The position numbers and the translations under genes were made by a program. A stretch of 64,000 bases of DNA, taken from the NCBI GenBank assembly GCA_035308565.1, contig DATGGK010000184.1, forward strand, positions 1 through 64,000, written 5' to 3'. The DNA comes from JANXLS01 sp035308565. GTDB taxonomy: Bacteria; Planctomycetota; SZUA-567; H5-PLA8. The notes under the pieces are model-generated. The model did not search any database and was not told where the DNA came from. It saw only the letters and a program-made list of their open reading frames with translations. Below, in pieces: positions 50,302 through 57,890 of this stretch; the first letter of the stretch is position 1, and each line of letters begins with the position of its first letter.

Positions 50302-50775
50302 ATGATCTCTCAAACCACCGAATACGCCCTGCGCGCGATGGTCTTCCTTGCCGAACGCGAAGGCCACCCTCACGCCGCGCAGGAAATCGCTCAAGCCACG
50401 CACGTTCCAGCAGGCTATTTGTCAAAAGTTTTGCAGAGCCTCGTGCGCGCAAATCTGCTGATCTCGCAGCGCGGGTTGGGCGGTGGCTTTTCGCTCTCGC
50501 GGTCCAAAAGTGAAATCTCGATCTACGAAGTGGTGCAAGCCGTCGATCCCATCCGCCGCATCCGCAGTTGCCCGCTTGAATTGGTGGCGCACGGAACCAA
50601 TCTGTGCCCGCTGCACCGGCGGCTGGATAATGCGCTGGCGTTGGTCGAGGACTCCTTTAAAAATAGCACGCTGGCCGAAATCCTCGATACCCCCGGCTCA
50701 AGCCGGCCACTCTGTCCCTTCCCACGCGTGGCCGCAAAGGACGAAACAGCCGATTCAGTTGGCGCAAAAAAATAA
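50302..50775 (+). CDS. Rrf2-family transcriptional regulator
   Basis: 157 residues from the ATG at 50302 (GGAGG 12 bases upstream, a long spacing). The N-terminal winged helix is typical: ISQTTEYALRAMVFLAE, AQEIAQATHVPAGYLSKVLQSLVRANLLISQRGLGGGFSLSR and ISIYEVVQAVDPI. The sensor region has RSCPLELVAHGTNLCPLHRRLDNAL, a two-Cys-plus-His arrangement like iron-sulfur Rrf2 proteins such as NsrR, with a third Cys further on (PLCPFP). It may sense nitric oxide, oxidants or iron-sulfur status. Its C-terminal end reads through a CCGGCT-CA-AGCCGG palindrome (50693-50706). No other target gene is linked. Confidence 0.85.
   Translation: MISQTTEYALRAMVFLAEREGHPHAAQEIAQATHVPAGYLSKVLQSLVRANLLISQRGLGGGFSLSRSKSEISIYEVVQAVDPIRRIRSCPLELVAHGTNLCPLHRRLDNALALVEDSFKNSTLAEILDTPGSSRPLCPFPRVAAKDETADSVGAKK
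50693..50706. repeat. CCGGCT palindrome inside the 3' part of the Rrf2 gene
   Basis: CCGGCT (50693-50698) pairs with AGCCGG (50701-50706). Related to the core of 13543-13564. Read as PGSSRP. Confidence 0.5.
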
Positions 50776-50845
50776 ATCGCGCGAAGCGCGTCGCCTCCTA
50801 GAGCTAGAGCGCATTCAGAATTCGCGAGCACGGTACGTAATGCGC

Positions 50846-50950
50846 TCTGGCACCCCTTCGGGGTGCAGGGAATCATGAGAGGGACCTAACCGGGGGTATC
50901 GGCCTCGCGGCCTCAACCCCCGGCTAATATCTTTAACCCCTTCGGGGTAA
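50846..50950. repeat. Composite spacer element, second copy
   Basis: Same order of parts as 25943-26052: CTGGCACCCC/GGGGTGC palindrome, CCGGGGGTATCGG, GCGGCCTCAACCCCCGGCT, ACCCCTTCGGGGT. The 468-base spacer 50776-51243 holds this, the heptad array and a promoter, but no gene. Confidence 0.7.
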
Positions 50951-51005
50951 CAACGGCGTTTCGCTTCGCGAAACACGTCCTCACGAATTTGAAATCCGCT
51001 CTATC

Positions 51006-51103
51006 TCCTGACTCCTGACTCCTAACCCCTAACCCCTAACCCCTAACCCCTAACCCCTAACCCCTAACCCCTAACCCCTAACCCCTAACCCCTGACCCCT
51101 GAC
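51006..51103. repeat. 7-bp tandem array, 14 units, telomere-like
   Basis: Units run TCCTGAC, TCCTGAC, TCCTAAC, then nine exact CCCTAAC (51027-51089), then CCCTGAC twice. The flanking units show it arose from the common CTCCTGA spacer heptad by expansion of one variant. Confidence 0.9.
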
Positions 51104-51163
51104 TCGCGCGTGCGTTTGCGCAATTCCACCCCCGCTTTGCGCATTCCGCGTGACTTTTTTTGT

Positions 51164-51194
51164 TTGACGCCCTATATCATCCGCGGTGTACAAT
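51164..51194 (+). promoter_or_regulatory. Promoter of the Gfo/Idh/MocA gene
   Basis: -35 TTGACG (51164-51169) and -10 TACAAT (51189-51194) with a longish 19-base spacer. The -10 lies inside the palindrome at 51187. Confidence 0.5.
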
Positions 51195-51204
51195 TCATTG
51201 TACA
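51187..51204. promoter_or_regulatory. Perfect 18-bp palindromic operator over the -10 box
   Basis: TGTACAATTCATTGTACA: eight-base arms with a two-base centre, 39 bases before the ATG. Very likely a repressor site; the regulator is not identified. Confidence 0.7.
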
Positions 51205-51243
51205 AACTTGAGATTCGCACATTCACAATATCGGAGGCATCAC

Positions 51244-52569
51244 ATGAACGCGAAACAATCGAGCGCGGCTTCGCGCCGGGATTTCATTAAGGGGACGGCG
51301 GCCGTCGGCGGCGCGCTGGCGGCGGCGAGTTTCATGGGCCGGGCGTACGCGGCGGGCGGCGACACCATCCGCGTGGGCTGGATCGGCTGCGGCGGGCGCG
51401 GCACGGGCGCGGCCAGCCAGGCGCTGTTGGCCGACAAGAACATCAAGCTCGTGGCGGTCGGCGACACCTTTAAGGATCGCCTCGACGAGCACCTCGCGGC
51501 GCTTAAGGACGACATGGAAAAGAAGGCCGCGAAGGCCAAGGACTCGTTCGATCCCAAGTCCAAATTCGATTGCCCGCCCGAACGCCAGTTCGTCGGCTTC
51601 GACGCGTACAAGAAAGTCATCGACGCCGGCGTGGACGTCGTAGTGCTGACCACCCCGCCGCATTTTCGCCCGGAGCATTTGAAATACGCTGTCGCGCAGG
51701 GCAAGCATGTGTTCGCGGAAAAGCCCGTCGCGGTGGACGGCCCCGGCATCCGCTCGGTCGCCGAAACCTGCGCCGAAGCGCGCAAGAAAAAGCTCTCGAT
51801 TGTCTCCGGCCTCTGCTGGCGCTACGACACCGAAGGCACCGGCGCGCTGGCCAAGCATCTGCACGACGGCGGCGTGGGCCAGATTCAGGCCGTGCATTCG
51901 TCGTACCTCACCGGCGGCTTGTGGCATTTCCCGCGCAAGGAAAGCTGGAGCGACATGGAATACCAGATGCGCAACTGGCTCTATTTCACGTGGCTCTCCG
52001 GCGATCACATCGTCGAACAAAACGTCCACAACCTCGACCGCGTCGCCTGGTACCTCGGCGAATACCCGTCCAAGTGCTACAGCCTCGGTGGACGCCAGTC
52101 GCGCACTGAACCCGAATTCGGGCACATCTTCGATCATTTCGCAACGTGTTTCGAATTCCCCAGCGGGGCGAAGTGCTTCAACTACTGCCGCCAGCAGCCC
52201 GGCTCCGACCCTCAGAACGGCGATTGGATTTACGGCACGAAAGGCACCGCGATCTGGAACTGGGGCAAAGCCGAAGTCAAAGGCGAACGCCCCGCGGCGT
52301 TCAACGGCAATTTGAACAACGCGTACCAGTACGAACACGACGTGCTGATGGCCTCGATCCGCAAAGGCGAGCCGGTGGACAACAGCGAGTACATGATCAA
52401 CAGCACGATGATGGGCATCTTCGGCCGCATGGCCGCGTATAGCGGCAAAATTCTGACGTGGAAGCAGGCCATGGAATCACAGGAAGATTTGTCGCCGAAG
52501 GCCTACGACATGAGCGCGAAGCTGGACTTCCCGGCCGTAGCGAAGCCGGGTCTGACGAAGTTCAGTTAA
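51244..52569 (+). CDS. Twin-arginine-exported Gfo/Idh/MocA-family oxidoreductase
   Basis: 441 residues from the ATG at 51244 (GGAGG six bases upstream). A Tat signal SRRDFIKGTAAVGGALAAAS is followed by the Rossmann fold VGWIGCGGRGTGAA and the family motif VFAEKPVAVDGPG (E-K-P with the catalytic Lys). The C-terminal domain has NWLYFTWLSGDHIVEQNVHNLD and GTAIWNW. Family members oxidise or isomerise sugars with a tightly held NAD(P); exported ones are abundant in planctomycetes. It is the one clear Tat client in the window. Expression should be controlled at the palindrome 51187-51204. Substrate unknown. Confidence 0.88.
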   Translation: MNAKQSSAASRRDFIKGTAAVGGALAAASFMGRAYAAGGDTIRVGWIGCGGRGTGAASQALLADKNIKLVAVGDTFKDRLDEHLAALKDDMEKKAAKAKDSFDPKSKFDCPPERQFVGFDAYKKVIDAGVDVVVLTTPPHFRPEHLKYAVAQGKHVFAEKPVAVDGPGIRSVAETCAEARKKKLSIVSGLCWRYDTEGTGALAKHLHDGGVGQIQAVHSSYLTGGLWHFPRKESWSDMEYQMRNWLYFTWLSGDHIVEQNVHNLDRVAWYLGEYPSKCYSLGGRQSRTEPEFGHIFDHFATCFEFPSGAKCFNYCRQQPGSDPQNGDWIYGTKGTAIWNWGKAEVKGERPAAFNGNLNNAYQYEHDVLMASIRKGEPVDNSEYMINSTMMGIFGRMAAYSGKILTWKQAMESQEDLSPKAYDMSAKLDFPAVAKPGLTKFS

Positions 52570-52602
52570 TATGTGCAGTCACTGACTCCTGACCCTTGAC
52601 GA

Positions 52603-52636
52603 AAGCGGGCGCCCGTAAAAAGGCGCCCGCTTTTTT
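52603..52636 (+). terminator. Terminator after the Gfo/Idh/MocA gene
   Basis: AAGCGGGCGCC (52603-52613) pairs with GGCGCCCGCTT (52622-52632) and the T-run extends to 52636. Confidence 0.88.
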
Positions 52637-52772
52637 GCGCACGCAGGCCCTCTTGCACCCTATTCCATCAACATCCATCGTTCCAATTCGCGAGCATTTC
52701 ATTGTTTCCAAACGCTATCCCGCCGATACACTCATAGCCGGCGTTGCCCCGCCTATCGGACCCGCTTTGCCT

Positions 52773-53813
52773 ATGGCCGACGAAGAGCATTTCAAAATTA
52801 TCAAACAAGGTCCCGCCGCGTGGAACGATTGGCGCCGCGCGCATCCTGAAATCAAACCGGATCTCACCGGCGCGTACCTCAGCGGGCGCGAACTGGGCAA
52901 TTTGCGCATGGCCAATGTGGACATGAGCCTCTCGACGCTGAAGAAAACCAACCTGCGCGGGTCGGATTTCTGGCGCACCGATTTGAATTTGAGCGACCTG
53001 AGCGGCGCGATACTTTCGCGTTCGTTTTTTGGCCGCGCGCATTTGCATTCGGCGCGGCTGTGCAGCGCGGAACTGACTTATGTGCGCTTCATCGGTTCGG
53101 ATTTGAGCGGCGCGAATCTTTCGCACGCAAAAATCGCGCACACGCACTTCAACGACACCGATCTCGCCGGCGCCGACTTCAGCCACGCTTGGATCAGCGA
53201 CACTGTCTTCGCCAACGTCGATCTGCGCCGCACGCTCGGACTGGAGACCGTGAACTTCATCAGTCCGTCGAGCTTGGGCATCGACTCGATCTACCGTTCG
53301 CACGGCCAGATTCCGACCACGTTCCTGCGCGGCTGCGGCGTGCCCGAAGAATTCGTGCGCCTGATCCCGTCGCTCCAATTCGATTCGCCGCTGCAATTCA
53401 CCTGCTGCCTGTGCTTCAACGCGCTGGACCGCGTCTTCTGCGAAAAGCTGCACGCGGATTTGCAGGCCAATGGCGTGCGCTGCTGGTTTCTTCCCGACCA
53501 CGGCAGCGGCCTGCACGAGCAGCTCGAAGAAGCCGTCACGTTCTACGACAAAATCGTCGCAATCTGCTCGAAGAATTCGATGGCCCGGCCCGAATTCGCG
53601 CAGCATTTCGAGCGCGCGCTGGAGATTGAAAAATACGACGGCCGCACCGCGCTCTACTGTATTACGCGCGACGATTACCTCGCCAACGATTGGACGCACG
53701 CGCAGAAAGAAACCGTTCAGGGCCGCGTGGTCAGCGATTTCCGGCATTGGGAGAAGCCCGAAAGTTACGAGCGCGCGCTGGGGAAATTGCTGCGGGCGCT
53801 GGGCAGCGCGTGA
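52773..53813 (+). CDS. Pentapeptide-repeat protein with C-terminal TIR-like domain
   Basis: 346 residues from the ATG at 52773 (family-like start MADEEHFKIIKQGPAAWNDW; the longer frame would begin in the preceding terminator). Residues about 30-150 are pentapeptide repeats of A(D/N)Lxx type (TNLRGSDFWRTDLNLSDLSG, ADFSHAWISD). From about 205 a TIR_2-like domain follows: FCEKLHADLQANGVRCWFLPDH, DKIVAICSKNSMARPEF and FRHWEKPESYERALGKLLRAL. The first TIR strand (normally F-I-S-Y-S/H-x-x-D) is replaced by CCLCFNALD, and the W-x-x-x-E segment is altered, so NADase activity is uncertain. Bacterial TIR proteins often act in phage defence or signalling. No operon partner. Confidence 0.72.
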   Translation: MADEEHFKIIKQGPAAWNDWRRAHPEIKPDLTGAYLSGRELGNLRMANVDMSLSTLKKTNLRGSDFWRTDLNLSDLSGAILSRSFFGRAHLHSARLCSAELTYVRFIGSDLSGANLSHAKIAHTHFNDTDLAGADFSHAWISDTVFANVDLRRTLGLETVNFISPSSLGIDSIYRSHGQIPTTFLRGCGVPEEFVRLIPSLQFDSPLQFTCCLCFNALDRVFCEKLHADLQANGVRCWFLPDHGSGLHEQLEEAVTFYDKIVAICSKNSMARPEFAQHFERALEIEKYDGRTALYCITRDDYLANDWTHAQKETVQGRVVSDFRHWEKPESYERALGKLLRALGSA

Positions 53814-53847
53814 GGCCGAAACTGGGCGCGTCGGTTTTTGAGAATCA

Positions 53848-53892
53848 TAGGCATTATAGGCATTATAGGACATATAGGCCGTATAGGCCCTA
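53848..53892. repeat. 9-bp tandem repeat, five units of TAGGNNNTA
   Basis: TAGGCATTA, TAGGCATTA, TAGGACATA, TAGGCCGTA, TAGGCCCTA, between two convergent genes. Confidence 0.8.
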
Positions 53893-53918
53893 TTCCGATT
53901 TGCGCGACGGCAAAGCGG

Positions 53919-54887
53919 CTAGCCCTTCGCGGCCACGCGCAGACCACGGTGCCAGTTCAACAAATCCCGCAGCGTTTTTTCGAGCGGGATTTCCGGCAAC
54001 CAGCCGGTCGCGGCTTTGATTTTGTCGATGCTGCCGCGCACGTCCATGACCTGGTTCGCGCCGCGCAAGCGCGCCGGGTCGGGGCGGATTTCCACTTTCA
54101 CGCGCGCCATGTTCACCAGGATATCGAGGATTTCTTTGACCGTCACGCTGGTCCCGGTGGCCAGATTGTACGCTTCGCCTTTCGCGCCCTGCAGCGCCAA
54201 CATGCGGTAGCCGCGCACGATGTCGCGCACGTCTGAAAAATCGCGGCGCGGCGACAGGTCGCCGCAATAAATGACCGGCTCGCCGCCGGTCTCGACTTTG
54301 GCCACCTGCTCGGCGAAAGTTGAACAGACAAAATCCGCGCGCTGCCGCGGGCCGGTGTGATTGAACGGCCGCGCCATCACCACATGCAGCCCGTACATTG
54401 TGATCAGCGGGTGAGCGGCCAGTTCCAGCGCCGCTTTGCCCGCGGCGAAAATATTCACCGGCGGCGCGAACGGGTAGTCCTCGCGCACCGGCAATTTCTC
54501 CTGCGCCACAGGGCCATACACTTCCGCGGAACTGACCATCACCACGCGCGTCTGGTGGCTGAGCGTGCGCACCGCTTCGAGCAGATGAATGCCGGAGAGC
54601 AGATTGGATTCGTACGTTTTTGCCGGTTCGCGTTCGGCGTCCTTCACGTAGCTGATGCCCGCCAGATGAAACAGTGCGTCGAATTTGCTCTCGCGCAATA
54701 CGCCGCGCAGAAATTCCGGCTGCGTCAAATCGCCCACGCGCAGCGTGATGTGGTCGAGTTGGTGCGCAACGTTGGCCGTGCGCGCGCCGGGGCGGCAGGT
54801 GCCCCACACGTCGTCGCCCAGCGACAGGCAGTAATCGACCAAGTGCGAGCCGGCGAAGCCTTCGGCGCCGGTGATCAGGACTCTCAT
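53919..54887 (-). CDS. NAD-dependent epimerase/dehydratase (GDP-mannose 4,6-dehydratase-like), catalytic Tyr replaced
   Basis: 322 residues from the ATG at 54887, which overlaps the DedA stop (ATGA), so translation is coupled. Extended SDR fold: LITGAEGFAGSHLVDYCL (NAD site), LFHLAGISYVKDAE, MVSSAEVYGP, MARPFNHTGPRQ, SPRRDFSDVRDIVRGY and YNLATGTSVTVKEIL. Closest in pattern to GMD/RMD nucleotide-sugar enzymes. The normal Y-x-x-x-K is FAAGK: Phe147 stands where the catalytic Tyr should be, and the Ser two before Lys is Gly. It may be an altered or inactive enzyme. The role is probably envelope sugar metabolism. Confidence 0.78.
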   Translation of the reverse strand: MRVLITGAEGFAGSHLVDYCLSLGDDVWGTCRPGARTANVAHQLDHITLRVGDLTQPEFLRGVLRESKFDALFHLAGISYVKDAEREPAKTYESNLLSGIHLLEAVRTLSHQTRVVMVSSAEVYGPVAQEKLPVREDYPFAPPVNIFAAGKAALELAAHPLITMYGLHVVMARPFNHTGPRQRADFVCSTFAEQVAKVETGGEPVIYCGDLSPRRDFSDVRDIVRGYRMLALQGAKGEAYNLATGTSVTVKEILDILVNMARVKVEIRPDPARLRGANQVMDVRGSIDKIKAATGWLPEIPLEKTLRDLLNWHRGLRVAAKG

Positions 54888-55591
54888 GGCGCGTCGGTCC
54901 CTTTCGCATCCAGCGGCGTTGCGGGCAAATCGGTGATGGCGGCAGCCGCTCTTTTGCGCCCGAATTTCGCTTTCAAAAATGTGACGATGACCGGAAGCAG
55001 CGAGACGAAAATAACCGCCATGATCGACGCATCTAGATGCTTGCCGATCTTGTCGTTGTAGCCGAGAAAATAACCGAGCATGCTCAAGCCCAAGATCCAG
55101 CCAATTCCGCCAAAGACGTTGTACGCCAAAAACCGCCGGTATGGCATCTGCGCAATCCCCGCGACCACGGGCGCAAACGTGCGGATCAGCGGCACAAATC
55201 GCGCGATGACAATTGTCTTTCCGCCGTGCCGCTCGTAAAACTCTTTCGTTTTCAACAGGTGATCTTTGCGGAAAAAGAATGTCTTTTCGCGCTCGTACAT
55301 ACCCTTCCCCGCGCGATAGCCGATCCAATATCCGACGGTGTCGCCCAGAATCGCCGCGGGGATGAGAAACAAATTCAACGTGAAAATGTCCAGCGGTGCG
55401 AGCTTATGCATCTCGCTCGCAGAATTACAGGCCAATCCCGCGGTGAACAGAAGCGAATCGCCCGGAAGAAAAAAGCCGACGAGCAATCCCGTTTCCATAA
55501 AAATAATCGCCGCCATCCCTGGATAGCCGACGTAGGCGATCAAATCCTTGACGTTGTATAGTTTGTTGAATGTTTTGACGATCCAGTCCAT
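54884..55591 (-). CDS. DedA-family membrane protein (VTT/SNARE-associated domain)
   Basis: 235 residues. Motifs: METGLLVGFFLPGDSLLFTAG (E...F-x-P-G-D), the central GDTVGYWIGYRAGKGMYERE, KTKEFYERHGGKTIVIARFVPLIRTFAPVVAGIAQMPYRRF with the essential Arg pair, and C-terminal helices. DedA proteins recycle undecaprenyl phosphate or other lipids across the inner membrane and support pH and drug tolerance. The ATG at 55591 has GAGGGG about five bases upstream. It is co-translated with the epimerase downstream, linking lipid carrier flipping with sugar modification. Confidence 0.9.
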   Translation of the reverse strand: MDWIVKTFNKLYNVKDLIAYVGYPGMAAIIFMETGLLVGFFLPGDSLLFTAGLACNSASEMHKLAPLDIFTLNLFLIPAAILGDTVGYWIGYRAGKGMYEREKTFFFRKDHLLKTKEFYERHGGKTIVIARFVPLIRTFAPVVAGIAQMPYRRFLAYNVFGGIGWILGLSMLGYFLGYNDKIGKHLDASIMAVIFVSLLPVIVTFLKAKFGRKRAAAAITDLPATPLDAKGTDAP

Positions 55592-55598
55592 GCCGACC

Positions 55599-55650
55599 CC
55601 TCACCCCCGGCCCCTCTCCCCCAAGGGGAGAGGGGAGAACGGCGACGCTT
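55599..55650. repeat. CCCCTCTCC/GGAGAGGGG spacer palindrome
   Basis: CACCCCCGGCCCCTCTCCCC followed by AAGGGGAGAGGGG and GAACGGCG. Nearly the same as 62519-62573 and related to 33340-33530. Confidence 0.65.
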
Positions 55651-55669
55651 CGCTTCCCGAAACGTTTTT

Positions 55670-57658
55670 TCATTTCTTGCGGCGCAATACTTTCCCCTTT
55701 GGCGTGGTTCTCGGCAAGTCAAAATGCAGGTTTAATTCAAGACCCTTTTCGGCGTGGATTTCGGCCAGAAAATCTTTCACGCGCGATTGCAGCAGTTCAA
55801 ATTCATTCGGCAGCAGCGCGCGCGGCGAGAGCGCGGCGCAATTTTGGTAGAGCGCGTAAAAATGCACGCGCCCCAAATCGTCCGGCACGCCGCCGAATTC
55901 GGCGAGCGCCGATGCCCGCTCCTCTTCGCCGGCCAGGGACGAGACTTCCGATCCGAACAGAATCGCCACGCGGCATTCCAGCAATCCTTTCATTCCGCCG
56001 GGAAAACGCAGCGTGTCCTGCGCTTCGATGTACGTCGGCAGCGTTGCGCCCTCCGCGTAATAAATGCGCCGCGCGGCGTCCACGTTTGGAATGTCCTTGA
56101 AACGGTCTTTGCTCGGATCGACGTAGGACAGCGTCGCGGGGCATTCCGACGTGTAGCACAAATCGAAGCGTTTTCCGTAACTGTCCGCGGCCGGCTCGAA
56201 GAGCGCGCCGGCGGCGTTGCGCTTGATCTGGTATTCCGCCGGACGAATGCGCCGCTCGATGAATGCCGGCAAACCGACGGGAGAAATCTCGCGCTCGAGC
56301 GGCGCGGGACCGAAACGATCTTTGGCTTTGTCCCAGCGCAGCAGCCGTTGAGCGAACAGATTGAACATGTACTCGTCGTCGGGATCGAGCCGGCTGGAGA
56401 CTTGAAACAAATCGACTTTGCGTTCGGCTTTATCGGCGTCGCGCAGCACCATTACGCGGCCGTCCTGAAAATCCACGTCGCATTCTGGCAGGATCGACTT
56501 GATGCGCTTGCCCAGCCGTTCGGCGTTATCCAGCGCGTAGGTGCCTTCGCCCAAATAAAACGAACAGGTTTCGTGCAGCGAGAGCCCGCTCACCGCGCAG
56601 AATTTGACCAGCGGCGCCAGATCGATCGGCAATTTCAGCGGCGCGCGTTCGAGAAATCCCGAACCGGCGACGGTCGGTTTGCCTGGCGATAGATTCAGTT
56701 TCGCGTCGCGCGTGCTCGCTTCCGCGACTGCGATCGAGCGCATTTCGGGAAGCGAGATTCCGACGAAGCATTCGGATTTGCCCGTCGAAAGTTTCTCGGC
56801 GAATTTGTTTGCCCAGTCCATGTACGAACTGGTGTTCTTCGTCGCCTCGTCGATTTTGAGCGGCGATTCCAGGCGCGTGAACACGCCTTTGTCGCGATCG
56901 GCTTTCAATTGCGTGTTTGCGAATTCGCGGAACGCATCGTCGTTCACGCCTTCGGGCCTGAAGATCAGCCACAATCCCGGCGAGACATTTTCGTAGAGAA
57001 CTTTTTTGTCGTCCCAATGCGCCGCGAAGATTTCGTTCCACACCGCGCGAAGCGAGAAATGGCAGCCGAAGCTAGTCTTGAACGCTGTCTCGTTCTCCTC
57101 GGGCAGCGGCACTTTCGCGGCCGCGCCTTCTTTCGGCACGCGCCAGTATGTTTTTTCGATCAGCTTTTCGTCACGGACAAGATAGTCGATCTGCATGTCG
57201 TCGCCGGTTTCGTTCAGGAAATGGCAGAAGTAGGCGCGGTTGGGATGCGGATCGCGTTCCGGCTCGCCGCAATGCGGACAGGCGCGCGGGACCATTTTGC
57301 CGGCGGCCGGCGAGTACATCGTCTTCGGCACCGGCTTGCGAATCGAATCTTCAATCGAGCGGTGCACCGCGGCCAGATCGTTGAAGGGCGTGCGGCTTAA
57401 GCGCGGGTAGATTCCGAAGACGTACATCTTCTTGCATTTCGGGCAAGTGCGAATGGTGAACGCGATATCGGGAGCGAACGCGCCGTCCACTTTCAGTGCC
57501 CGCCCGCGAAACGCGCGCAGGTCGTCGGGGTATTCGAAATCTCGCGCGTGCCCGCCTTCGCCGTTGGCGGTGGGGAGATTGTTATCGAGCGCATTCGCGG
57601 TAAAAATCGTTGCGCAGAGGAGAATCGCGAAGAAATGGAAGCGGGCCGGCAGCGTCAT
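55670..57658 (-). CDS. Large exported protein of unknown family with two CxxC pairs
   Basis: 662 residues. A signal peptide (FHFFAILLCATIFTANA) is followed by TCPKCKKMYVF and, about 60 residues on, RACPHCGEPERD: a split zinc ribbon near residues 70-140. The rest has no recognised domain. A helical middle (WNEIFAAHWDDKK, FREFANTQLKADRD) and a segment APLVKFCAVSGLSLHETCSFYLGEGTYAL may hold a second cysteine pair. It begins after a GAGGA about five bases from the ATG at 57658. Monocistronic, convergent with nothing, divergent from the next gene. It is probably a periplasmic protein; nothing more can be supported. Confidence 0.6.
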   Translation of the reverse strand: MTLPARFHFFAILLCATIFTANALDNNLPTANGEGGHARDFEYPDDLRAFRGRALKVDGAFAPDIAFTIRTCPKCKKMYVFGIYPRLSRTPFNDLAAVHRSIEDSIRKPVPKTMYSPAAGKMVPRACPHCGEPERDPHPNRAYFCHFLNETGDDMQIDYLVRDEKLIEKTYWRVPKEGAAAKVPLPEENETAFKTSFGCHFSLRAVWNEIFAAHWDDKKVLYENVSPGLWLIFRPEGVNDDAFREFANTQLKADRDKGVFTRLESPLKIDEATKNTSSYMDWANKFAEKLSTGKSECFVGISLPEMRSIAVAEASTRDAKLNLSPGKPTVAGSGFLERAPLKLPIDLAPLVKFCAVSGLSLHETCSFYLGEGTYALDNAERLGKRIKSILPECDVDFQDGRVMVLRDADKAERKVDLFQVSSRLDPDDEYMFNLFAQRLLRWDKAKDRFGPAPLEREISPVGLPAFIERRIRPAEYQIKRNAAGALFEPAADSYGKRFDLCYTSECPATLSYVDPSKDRFKDIPNVDAARRIYYAEGATLPTYIEAQDTLRFPGGMKGLLECRVAILFGSEVSSLAGEEERASALAEFGGVPDDLGRVHFYALYQNCAALSPRALLPNEFELLQSRVKDFLAEIHAEKGLELNLHFDLPRTTPKGKVLRRKK

Positions 57659-57724
57659 GAATTCCTCAAATGTCTATTCCGCAATGTAGCACAAAACGAG
57701 CGTGGACGGACGCACTTTCGGAGC

Positions 57725-57743
57725 GGCGGCACTCTTGCCGCCG
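57725..57743. repeat. GGCGGCA palindrome in the divergent spacer
   Basis: GGCGGCA and TTGCCGCC arms around CTC. A small dispersed-type hairpin between the divergent genes at 57658 and 57891. Confidence 0.45.
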
Positions 57744-57890
57744 TAAGCCGTTTATCTAACGAGACGCAATTTCCGCCATAATCGCCGTACGAATTCTTAG
57801 GATTAGTCGTCTTCGTCCTGTTGCGTTACACGAGCGATCAAATTAAGATCGCGTGACGAGCGCTTCATTCAAACTCGCTGGAGGTGCCAA

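Noticed and set aside
51006..51103. CRISPR array or true telomere
   Set aside because: The units are 7 bp with no spacers, so not CRISPR. The array is internal and grades into the common spacer heptad, so it is not evidence of a chromosome end.
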